Source: Alphaproteobacteria bacterium (lineage in GTDB: Bacteria > Pseudomonadota > Alphaproteobacteria > CAAGCB01 > CAG-977). Taken from it: a DNA stretch of 9,031 nucleotides. Positions 1 through 6,613 of the stretch are shown here, one piece after another. The stretch covers positions 2,121 to 11,151 of the forward strand of contig JAJXEL010000064.1 of NCBI GenBank assembly GCA_021639925.1. The letters are read 5' to 3'. Position numbers and translations under genes: made by a program. Each line of letters opens with the position of its first letter. Position 1 is the first letter of the stretch. The notes under the pieces were generated by a model. That model was not told the DNA's origin. It was given only the letters and a program-made list of their open reading frames with translations, and searched no databases.

Positions 1-10
1 GCGTGATACG

Positions 11-28
11 CTTTTATCCGGATAAAAG
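11..28. promoter_or_regulatory. Perfect 18-bp palindrome before ferritin gene
   Basis: The sequence CTTTTATCCGGATAAAAG is identical to its own reverse complement. Its last base is the first G of the ribosome-binding site of the ferritin gene. As DNA it could be the operator of a dimeric regulator, plausibly iron- or stress-responsive given the downstream gene. As RNA it could fold into a 7-bp stem with a CCGG loop next to the Shine-Dalgarno sequence. It does not match the classical Fur box, and I cannot assign a regulator. The promoter lies outside the window. Confidence 0.5.
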
Positions 29-39
29 GGAGAAAAGGA

Positions 40-537
40 ATGAAAAAGATTTCGGATAAATTGATCGGCGGGCTGAACCGGCAGATTACGGCGGAATTTG
101 AATCGGCTTATTTATATCTGGCAATGGCCAGTTATCTGCAGGCGCAGAGTCTGAACGGCATGGCGCATTGGTTCAGGGTGCAGGCAGACGAAGAAAAAAG
201 ACACGCGTTAAAAATCAACGATTTTATGGTCGAACGCAATATCACGCCGGAACTGGGCGAAATCAAAGCGCCGTCAAAGCAATGGCAGGGGGTTATGTCG
301 TTGTTTGACGAAGCTTATCAACATGAATGCCAGGTCAGCGATATGATTTATGATCTGGTCGCGCAGGGTATGGAAGACAAGGATTTTGCTTCTTTGTCGT
401 TTTTGCAGTGGTTCGTTGACGAACAGGTTCAGGAAGAATGCCAATCGTTGGAACTGCTGGAAAAAGTCCGTTTGATTGATGACGTGACGGCCGGGCTGAT
501 GGTGTTGGACCAGCAGATGGGAATCCGGCAGGAATAA
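40..537 (+). CDS. ftnA: Bacterial non-haem ferritin (iron storage)
   Basis: Encodes a 165-residue ferritin of the FtnA type, the usual length for the family. Ferritins assemble into 24-subunit cytoplasmic shells that oxidise Fe(II) at a di-iron ferroxidase centre and store it as a ferric mineral. Aligning by eye with E. coli FtnA, the ferroxidase ligands are all present: Glu19, Glu52 and His55 (in the DEEKRH segment), Glu96 (YQHE), Gln129 and Glu132 (FLQWFVDEQ). The start is supported by GGGAG at 28-32, seven bases before the ATG. There is no haem-ligand signature that would make it a bacterioferritin. The gene has its own terminator, so it is probably not co-transcribed with gltB. The palindrome at its 5' edge suggests local control. 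The family call is very secure; the exact symbol (ftnA or ftn) is a naming choice. Confidence 0.95.
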   Translation: MKKISDKLIGGLNRQITAEFESAYLYLAMASYLQAQSLNGMAHWFRVQADEEKRHALKINDFMVERNITPELGEIKAPSKQWQGVMSLFDEAYQHECQVSDMIYDLVAQGMEDKDFASLSFLQWFVDEQVQEECQSLELLEKVRLIDDVTAGLMVLDQQMGIRQE

Positions 538-562
538 TTTCGGAAAATTATTTTTGCCAAAG

Positions 563-592
563 CGGGCGCTTTGACCGGCGCCCGTTTTTTTT
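563..592 (+). terminator. Intrinsic terminator of the ferritin gene
   Basis: A perfect 7-bp G/C-rich stem (CGGGCGC at 563-569, GCGCCCG at 578-584) with an 8-base loop is followed directly by eight T residues. It begins 25 bases after the ferritin stop codon and is a textbook Rho-independent terminator. Confidence 0.93.
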
Positions 593-648
593 GTAAAAAA
601 TTTTAAAACGGACGTTGTTTTTTTATAGGCGTTTTTTTCAAAAAGTTT

Positions 649-687
649 TATGATCCCCAGCGTATTTTTCCTGATAAAACTGGGAGG
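649..687 (+). promoter_or_regulatory. gltB leader: possible -10 and ribosome-binding site
   Basis: Between the ferritin terminator and gltB lies an A/T-rich leader. TATGAT at 649-654 is a plausible -10 element, one mismatch from consensus, but no good -35 hexamer sits at the right distance, so the promoter call is weak. The ribosome-binding site GGGAGG at 682-687 is strong, six bases before the ATG. CCCAG at 656-660 can pair with CTGGG at 680-684, which would partly cover that site; a 5-bp stem with a 19-base loop is marginal. Confidence 0.35.
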
Positions 688-693
688 CTTGAA

Positions 694-3600
694 ATGACAA
701 CTCCGACTGACGCCGATTTCCGGCACAATGCGGCGGGCGAACCGCGCACCCTGGGATTGTATGACCCGAAAAACGATCATGACAGCTGCGGAACGGGCTT
801 TATTGTTAATCTGGACGCGAAACCGACGCATGCTCTGGTTGAAAAAGGGGTGAAGATTCTGGGAAATCTGGAACACCGCTGCGCGATCGGCGCCGACAGG
901 AAAACCAGCGACGGCGCCGGGCTGATGCTGCAGCTGCCGGACGCTTTTTTCAGGAAAACGCTGCCGTTCAGTCTGCCGCGCGCGGGCGAATACGCCGCCG
1001 GGCAGGTGTTTTTGCCCCAAAATAAAGAAGATGCGGAACTTTGCCTGAAAATCTTCCGGGAAACGGCGGAAAAGGAAGGCTGTCGCTTTTTAGGGGAAAG
1101 AAACGCGGAAACGGACGATTCCTGCCTGGGCCGGCTGGCTGCCGCAAGCGTGCCCGTCTTTAAACAGGTCTTTGTCGCCGCCGGCGGAGTGAACGAAACG
1201 GAATTCGTCCGCAGATTATACGTAATCCGCCGCATGGTCGAAAATACGGTCCGGTCTTTTAAAGACAGGGATCTGTCCCAGTTCTATATTTGCAGCCTGT
1301 CGCCGCGCACAATCGTTTACAAAGGCTTGGTCGCAGGGTCGCAGCTGTCCGCTTTTTACAAGGATTTGCAGGATCCCGATTTTTCGGCCGCTTTCTGTAT
1401 CGCCCATTCGCGTTACAGCACAAACACTCTGCCGACCTGGCGCATGGCGCAGCCGTTCCGATATGTCGCGCATAACGGCGAAATAAACACTTTGCGCGGC
1501 AACGTCAATCATATCCGGTCCATGGAACCGGCGCTGGCCTGCGACGCATTCGGCGCGGATATTGAAAAAATCAAACCCGTCGTTGACGAAACGGGGTCGG
1601 ATACGATGATTTTCGATAATGTTCTGGAATTGCTGGTTTGCGCGGGGCGGTCTGTCCCGCATGCCATGATGATGATGATCCCCGAGGCTTTCGGCGATAA
1701 ATTTATCATGAGCGAGGATAAACGCGCTTTTTATGAATATCACGCCGCAATGATGGAACCGTGGGACGGGCCGGCGGCAATGGTGTTTACGGACGGCAAG
1801 ACGTATATCGGCGGATTGTTGGACAGAAACGGGCTGCGCCCCTGCCGTTATACGATTACCAAAGACGGCTGTGTCATTATGGCGTCGGAAACCGGCGTTG
1901 TTGACGTCGCGCCGGAAAATATCCGTCAGCAGGGGAAATTAACGCCGGGGAAAATGTTTTTGGTTGATCTGCGTCAGCATCGCGTCGTTTCTGACAGCGA
2001 AATCAAAGGTAAAATCTCGCGTCAGAGTCCTTACCGCCACTGGGTGCGCGACAACAGGATACAGCTGCATAACCTGTATGCGCCGCAAAAGGACGGCGAT
2101 ACCGCCCCTGCGGAATTGTCCCGGATTCAAAATGTATTCGGCTATACGGACGAAGAACTGAAACTGATTATCAACCCGATGGCATCGAACGCGCAGGAAC
2201 CGGTCGGTTCTATGGGATTCGACGCGCCGCTGGCCGTTTTGTCAAAGCGTCCGCAGCTGTTGTTCAATTATTTTAAGCAGCAGTTTGCGCAGGTGACCAA
2301 TCCGCCGATTGATCCGCTGCGCGAAGAAATGGTTATGTCTTTAATGAGCTTTCTGGGGCGCGAACATAATCTGTTAACGGAAACGGCGGAACATTTCAGA
2401 CGCTTGAAATTAAGCTCTCCGCTGTTGGACAGGGCGGCTTTGGCGCATTTGGAAAAAATAGCCAATAATGACGTTAAATCCGTCCGCCTGTCGGCCGTTT
2501 TCCCCGTGTCGCAGGGCGGCAAAGGGCTGCGGGCGGCTTTGGATCGTTTGACCGAACAGGCCGAAAAAGCGATTGCGGACGGATCGGATATTTTGATTCT
2601 CAGCGATTTGAATTTTGATAAAGACAATGCGCCGATTCCATCGCTGCTGGCTGTTTCGGGGCTGCATCACGCTTTGATCCGCAAAGGGCTGCGGTATAAA
2701 GCGGGAATCGTTATTGAAACGGGCGAAGCGCGCGAAGTGATTCATTTCGCCCAACTGATCGCGTTCGGGGCCAATGCGGTTTGCCCGGCCGCAGCTTTGC
2801 AGACGGTTCGCGTCATGGCCGAAAACAATATGCTGGAAAAATCCAAAACGCCGGAAGAAGCCGTCGGCGCTTATATGACCGCGTTGAAAAAAGGGCTGTT
2901 GAAATGTTTCAGCCGCGTCGGTATTTCGACGGTGCGCAGTTTTTGGGGATCGCAAGTGTTTGAGGCCGTCGGGCTGGGCTTTGAGCTGACAGACGAATAC
3001 TTTACGGGAACCGCGTCGGCGATCGGCGGAATCGGACTGGACGAGATTGCGGCGGAAAGCGCGGCGCGGCATGCCAAAGCGTTCGGGACAGATCAGGCTT
3101 TGGACGTTGGCGGGTATTATCGTTTGCAAAAGGGCGGCGAAGAGCATTTATGGACGCCGCAGGCTGCAATGAAACTGCGGCGGGCCGTGCGCGAAAACAA
3201 CTATGATCTGTATAAGGAATACAGCGCGCTGGTTGACAACCGCGATCCTTTGACTTTGCGCCATCTGCTGCGTTTCAAACCGGGAAAACCGGTTGATATC
3301 GGCGAAGTCGAACCGGTCGAAAACATTATGAAACGTTTTGTTTCGGCGGCTATGTCGATGGGGTCGATCAACCGCGAAACGCATGAAACAATCGCGATTG
3401 CGATGAACAGGATCGGCGGGCGCAGCAATTCGGGCGAAGGCGGCGAAGATCCGTATCGTTTCCACAGCCGGCCGGACGGGGATAATCTGTGTTCCAAAAT
3501 TAAACAGATTGCTTCGGGGCGTTTCGGCGTGACGACGGAATATCTGGTCAATGCCGAAGAATTGCAGATCAAGCTGGCGCAGGGGGCGAAACCGGGCGAA

Positions 3601-5244
3601 GGCGGCCAGCTGCCTGCGCATAAAGTGACCGAAGAAATTGCCAGAATCCGCCATACGGTCAGCGGGGTATCGCTGATTTCTCCGCCGCCGCATCACGATA
3701 TTTATTCGATTGAAGATCTGGCGCAGCTGATTTATGACCTTAAAACGGTCAATCCGTCGGCCAAAGTGTCATGCAAGCTGGTTGCAAAAGCCGGCGTCGG
3801 AACGATTGCCGCCGGCGTTGCAAAAGCAAAATCCGACGTGGTGATTATCGCCGGTTATGACGGCGGGACGGGGGCTTCGCCGATGACGGCGATCAGACAT
3901 GCGGGGCTGCCTTGGGAACTGGGGCTGGCGGAAACGCAGCAGGCTTTGATTGCCAACGGGCTGCGCGACCGGATCGTCGTTCAGACGGACGGGCAGCTGA
4001 AAACCGGCCGGGATCTGGCGGTCGCGGCTTTGCTGGGCGCGGAAGAATACGGATTCGGGACGGCTCTGCTGATTGCTCTGGGGTGTTGCATGGATCGCAA
4101 ATGCCATTTGGATACCTGTCCGATGGGGCTGGCGACGCAAAATCCCGAACTGCGCGCCAGATTTGAAGGAAAACCGGAACATGTCATCAGTTTTTTGCGT
4201 TTTATCGCTCAGGAAATGCGCGAATACATGGCGCGGCTGGGATTCAAAACCGTTGACGAAATGGTCGGCCGCGTTGAAATGTTGGAATTTAATCCGGATA
4301 TCAAAGCGCCAAAAATATCTAAACTTGATTTTTCAAAGTTGTTGGCGCCTTTGCCGGCAGGCGCCGCGCGCCGCTGCGTCGCTTGTCAGGAAAAAGAAAA
4401 AACGCATTTTGACGAAGCTTTGCTGCCCATGATCGAAAATACGTTGAAAACCGGTTTGAAAACGACTTTGTCTTCGCCCGTGCGCAATACGGACAGAACT
4501 GTCGGAACCGGATTGTCCGGAGAAATCGTCAGGCGTTTCGGCGCCCGGGGGCTGCCCGAAGATTCGATTACTTTGGAATTGACGGGGTCTGCCGGGCAGA
4601 GTCTGGGGGCTTTTTTGGCGCCGGGGGTGACTATCCGTATTAACGGCGACGCCAACGATTATGTCGGCAAAGGGCTGTCCGGCGGGCGCATTATTATCCG
4701 CCACCCGCCCGGCGTTGATTACCGGCCGCAGGAAAATGTGATTATCGGTAATGTCGCTTTGTACGGCGCGACGGGCGGCGAAGCGTATTTCTGCGGCGCG
4801 GCCGGCGAACGTTTCGCCGTCAGGAACAGCGGCGCGACAGCCGTCGTCGAAGGCGTCGGCGACCATTGCTGCGAATATATGACGGGCGGAACGGTCGTTA
4901 TTTTGGGAACGGCGGGGTATAACTTTGCCGCGGGCATGAGCGGCGGCATCGCATATGTTTATGATGAAACGGAAATCTTTCAAACCCGGTGCAATCTGGA
5001 CAGCGTCGATTTGGAAAACGTCTGGTCAAAAGACGATAAAGAAGTGCTGTATGCTTTGCTGGAAAAGCATTATTTGTATACGGGATCCGCGCATGCCAAA
5101 GAAATACTGGACAACTGGGAAAACCGTTTTCCGTTATTCGTCAAAGTCGTTCCGATCGAATACCGCAAAGTGTTGGACCGCATGAAACGATCCGAAGGCC
5201 GCAATGCCGAAGCCATTTCGGCCACCGAAGAAGTTTATGTTTAA
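694..5244 (+). CDS. gltB: Glutamate synthase, large (alpha) subunit
   Basis: A 1516-residue large subunit of glutamate synthase, close to the E. coli and Azospirillum lengths. It transfers the amide nitrogen of glutamine to 2-oxoglutarate, giving two glutamates, and completes the GS-GOGAT route of ammonium assimilation. Domains in order: a class II glutaminase domain starting at Cys32 (motif SCGTGF), which implies removal of a ~31-residue propeptide; a central linker domain; an FMN-binding synthase domain with GGTGASP at 1057-1063 and HAGLPWELGLAET just after; a 3Fe-4S site with C-x5-C-x4-C at Cys1131, Cys1137 and Cys1142; and a C-terminal GXGXG beta-helix (about 1270-1460). The start ATG has GGGAGG six bases upstream. 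Bacterial enzymes of this type normally need the NADPH-binding GltD subunit, which is not encoded next to it here. No frameshift or lost key residue was seen. Confidence 0.97.
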   Translation: MTTPTDADFRHNAAGEPRTLGLYDPKNDHDSCGTGFIVNLDAKPTHALVEKGVKILGNLEHRCAIGADRKTSDGAGLMLQLPDAFFRKTLPFSLPRAGEYAAGQVFLPQNKEDAELCLKIFRETAEKEGCRFLGERNAETDDSCLGRLAAASVPVFKQVFVAAGGVNETEFVRRLYVIRRMVENTVRSFKDRDLSQFYICSLSPRTIVYKGLVAGSQLSAFYKDLQDPDFSAAFCIAHSRYSTNTLPTWRMAQPFRYVAHNGEINTLRGNVNHIRSMEPALACDAFGADIEKIKPVVDETGSDTMIFDNVLELLVCAGRSVPHAMMMMIPEAFGDKFIMSEDKRAFYEYHAAMMEPWDGPAAMVFTDGKTYIGGLLDRNGLRPCRYTITKDGCVIMASETGVVDVAPENIRQQGKLTPGKMFLVDLRQHRVVSDSEIKGKISRQSPYRHWVRDNRIQLHNLYAPQKDGDTAPAELSRIQNVFGYTDEELKLIINPMASNAQEPVGSMGFDAPLAVLSKRPQLLFNYFKQQFAQVTNPPIDPLREEMVMSLMSFLGREHNLLTETAEHFRRLKLSSPLLDRAALAHLEKIANNDVKSVRLSAVFPVSQGGKGLRAALDRLTEQAEKAIADGSDILILSDLNFDKDNAPIPSLLAVSGLHHALIRKGLRYKAGIVIETGEAREVIHFAQLIAFGANAVCPAAALQTVRVMAENNMLEKSKTPEEAVGAYMTALKKGLLKCFSRVGISTVRSFWGSQVFEAVGLGFELTDEYFTGTASAIGGIGLDEIAAESAARHAKAFGTDQALDVGGYYRLQKGGEEHLWTPQAAMKLRRAVRENNYDLYKEYSALVDNRDPLTLRHLLRFKPGKPVDIGEVEPVENIMKRFVSAAMSMGSINRETHETIAIAMNRIGGRSNSGEGGEDPYRFHSRPDGDNLCSKIKQIASGRFGVTTEYLVNAEELQIKLAQGAKPGEGGQLPAHKVTEEIARIRHTVSGVSLISPPPHHDIYSIEDLAQLIYDLKTVNPSAKVSCKLVAKAGVGTIAAGVAKAKSDVVIIAGYDGGTGASPMTAIRHAGLPWELGLAETQQALIANGLRDRIVVQTDGQLKTGRDLAVAALLGAEEYGFGTALLIALGCCMDRKCHLDTCPMGLATQNPELRARFEGKPEHVISFLRFIAQEMREYMARLGFKTVDEMVGRVEMLEFNPDIKAPKISKLDFSKLLAPLPAGAARRCVACQEKEKTHFDEALLPMIENTLKTGLKTTLSSPVRNTDRTVGTGLSGEIVRRFGARGLPEDSITLELTGSAGQSLGAFLAPGVTIRINGDANDYVGKGLSGGRIIIRHPPGVDYRPQENVIIGNVALYGATGGEAYFCGAAGERFAVRNSGATAVVEGVGDHCCEYMTGGTVVILGTAGYNFAAGMSGGIAYVYDETEIFQTRCNLDSVDLENVWSKDDKEVLYALLEKHYLYTGSAHAKEILDNWENRFPLFVKVVPIEYRKVLDRMKRSEGRNAEAISATEEVYV

Positions 5245-5307
5245 AAGACTGTTGACTTTCGGCGGTTTTAGGACAAAAGTTCTGGAAAGAAAAAAAGGAG
5301 ACGACTT

Positions 5308-5589
5308 ATGGATATTTTCGAAGCGGGAATGCTGATTTGTTTCGGGGCCAGCTGGCCGGCGGCCGTATTGAAAACGTACCGGACAAAGAATGTCGGCGGT
5401 AAAAGCCTGTTGTTTTTATCGTTGATTTTAATCGGTTATATCTGCGGCATGATCAATAAAATTACAAACTTCGGCTATAACTATGTGTTCTGGCTGTATG
5501 TGCTGAATTTCATGCTGGTCTTTTGCGATTTCGTTTTGTATTTCCGGTACAGGAAAAGAGTCCCGGACGAAAAGAACAATGCCGCTTAA
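5308..5589 (+). CDS. Small three-helix membrane protein, PQ-loop/SWEET-like
   Basis: A 93-residue hydrophobic protein with three predicted membrane helices, roughly residues 3-21, 33-50 and 58-79. Helix 1 ends in a WP pair (16-17), and the basic loop KTYRTKNVGGKS leads into helix 2. This layout resembles one half of a PQ-loop or SemiSWEET-type transporter, where P-Q or a variant precedes a short basic loop. The lysines and arginines in the first loop and the RYRKR tail predict a cytoplasmic loop and C-terminus and an outside N-terminus. Such half-units work as dimers; the substrate here is unknown. GGAG lies just upstream of the ATG, and the gene starts 63 bases after gltB, so read-through from gltB is possible. 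It ends in the terminator at about 5588. The gene is clearly real; the family call is moderate and no function is assigned. Confidence 0.7.
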   Translation: MDIFEAGMLICFGASWPAAVLKTYRTKNVGGKSLLFLSLILIGYICGMINKITNFGYNYVFWLYVLNFMLVFCDFVLYFRYRKRVPDEKNNAA

Positions 5590-5624
5590 AAAAAACAGCC
5601 TCTTTTAAGAGGCTGTTTTTTTTT
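5588..5624. terminator. Bidirectional terminator between convergent genes
   Basis: A perfect 10-bp stem (ACAGCCTCTT at 5595-5604, AAGAGGCTGT at 5607-5616) is flanked by an A-run on the left and a T-run on the right. It therefore ends transcripts on either strand. It starts at the stop codon of the small membrane protein gene and finishes about 12 bases from the nrdG stop codon on the opposite strand. Confidence 0.93.
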
Positions 5625-5635
5625 GACGCCGGACC

Positions 5636-6331
5636 TCAGGCGCGGCGGACAATAAAGTTTTTAAACAGGCCGTTTAATTCCGCCAACAGCTCTTTATCCG
5701 CAAAAAAAGACGTAATTTCGGAAGCCGCCGGAGGATTTTTTTCCGACGGGTGAGGACGGTATTCCTGCAAAGCATACGTCTGAACGCCTTTTTGAGCCAA
5801 AAGCCGCGCCAGTCGTTTCAGTTCGTCTTTAGATATGATCCGCGGATCCAGCGTCGTGCGCGCTTCCAGTTCGATACCGGCCGCGATCAGCATGTCCAGA
5901 CACTGTTCAACCGTTGCCGCATGTGAATGCGGTATGCGTTCTTCATAGGCTTCAAAGGTTGTTTTAACGTCAAAACCGACCCAGTCCAACAGCGGCAAAA
6001 CCTGCCGCAGTCTGCCGGCATTTACGCCGGAAGTATGCATGCCGATTGCAAATCCCCTGTCTTTGACGGCTTTTATCGATTCGTATAAATCAGGCTGGGC
6101 CAGCGGTTCGCCGCCGGAAAAAACAATGCCGTCCAGCAGCTTTTTTCTGGAATCCAGAAATTCAATAAAACGTTCCCAGGAAATAAAAGGTTTTCCTTTA
6201 AAATCCTGCAGTTCCGGATTATGACAGTAAGGACAGCGCAGCGGGCAGCCCAGGCAAAATAAAACGGCGGCGAGCCTTCCCGGAAAATCAACCGTTGTAA
6301 AAGGTTCCACGCCGCCGATAATAACAGACAT
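5636..6331 (-). CDS. nrdG: Anaerobic ribonucleotide reductase activating enzyme (radical SAM)
   Basis: A 231-residue radical-SAM protein that activates the class III ribonucleotide reductase. It cleaves S-adenosylmethionine at a 4Fe-4S cluster to create the glycyl radical on its partner. The cluster motif C-x3-C-x2-C is at Cys29, Cys33 and Cys36 (GCPLRCPYCHNPEL), preceded by the typical segment TVDFPGRLAAVLF. FSGGEP further on is the SAM-binding GGE motif. An extra Cys26 lies just before the cluster. The sequence looks like the longer NrdG2-type activases rather than the ~155-residue E. coli NrdG. The gene starts 7 bases after the stop of the glycyl-radical ORF and has no strong ribosome-binding site of its own, so translational coupling is likely. 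It is the last gene of the operon before the shared terminator. Activases for other glycyl-radical enzymes look similar, but the context settles the target. Confidence 0.93.
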   Translation of the reverse strand: MSVIIGGVEPFTTVDFPGRLAAVLFCLGCPLRCPYCHNPELQDFKGKPFISWERFIEFLDSRKKLLDGIVFSGGEPLAQPDLYESIKAVKDRGFAIGMHTSGVNAGRLRQVLPLLDWVGFDVKTTFEAYEERIPHSHAATVEQCLDMLIAAGIELEARTTLDPRIISKDELKRLARLLAQKGVQTYALQEYRPHPSEKNPPAASEITSFFADKELLAELNGLFKNFIVRRA

Positions 6332-6338
6332 GAACGAC

Positions 6339-6527
6339 TTATTCCGCCGCTACGTCCATGAATTTTTCAGTCGCTTTCTTTTCGGAAAAGCACTGGCGTT
6401 CGGCATATTCGCTTTTTTTGCCGATGTTAAATTCTGACACCGGACGAAAATATCCCATGACCCGCGTCCAAACTTCGCAGGGCTGGCGTTCTTCGTTAGA
6501 AAGCTGAATATCATTTTCTTTTGTCAT
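6339..6527 (-). CDS. Detached glycyl-radical segment of class III ribonucleotide reductase
   Basis: A 62-residue ORF lying between nrdD and nrdG on the same strand. Residues 17-46 (CEVWTRVMGYFRPVSEFN, then GKKSEYAERQC) match the conserved C-terminal segment of many full-length NrdD proteins. There RVxGY carries the glycine that becomes the radical; here the candidate is Gly25. The main NrdD gene lacks this motif, so this peptide most likely supplies the radical loop to the catalytic body as a separate chain, with NrdG as its activator. It starts 67 bases after the nrdD stop, in a different frame. An in-frame TAA lies just upstream of the ATG, so it is not a read-through extension. The ribosome-binding site is weak (GAGTAGAG region), so it may depend on coupling. 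I believe small ORFs like this occur beside nrdD in other proteobacteria, but I cannot confirm that here. Confidence 0.8.
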   Translation of the reverse strand: MTKENDIQLSNEERQPCEVWTRVMGYFRPVSEFNIGKKSEYAERQCFSEKKATEKFMDVAAE

Positions 6528-6579
6528 GTTCTCTACTCGCTGTTGTTAATATTAAAGATAGTCGTTTTCGGGTGCTTAT

Positions 6580-6613
6580 GCAAGCCTGCAAAGGTTAACA
6601 GGCACAGGCTTGC
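6580..6613 (-). other. Hairpin across the nrdD stop codon
   Basis: GCAAGCCTG at 6580-6588 and CAGGCTTGC at 6605-6613 form a perfect 9-bp stem with a 16-base loop. On the transcript (minus strand) the 5' arm lies in the last nrdD codons and the loop contains the stop codon TAA (6597-6595). No T-run follows, so it is not an intrinsic terminator. It may act as an intercistronic element that sets RNA stability or the ratio of NrdD body to the small glycyl-radical protein. Confidence 0.5.

Noticed and set aside
591..605. 15-base identity TTGTAAAAAATTTTA shared with 8899-8913
   Set aside because: One copy is partly the T-tract of the ferritin terminator and both are A/T homopolymer-rich, so chance is the simpler explanation.
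600..693. Sigma54 promoter for gltB
   Set aside because: No GG-N10-GC element of the right form is present in the leader.
274..1020. Long minus-strand ORF across the ferritin-gltB junction
   Set aside because: It is antisense to two clear genes and a terminator, has no recognisable family features and is rich in arginine, glutamine and phenylalanine as expected of an antisense shadow.
6528..6597. Read-through, frameshift or selenocysteine joining of nrdD to the small glycyl-radical ORF
   Set aside because: The stop is TAA, the ORFs are in different frames 67 bases apart, and an in-frame TAA lies before the ATG of the small ORF. Nothing resembles a slippery site or SECIS context.
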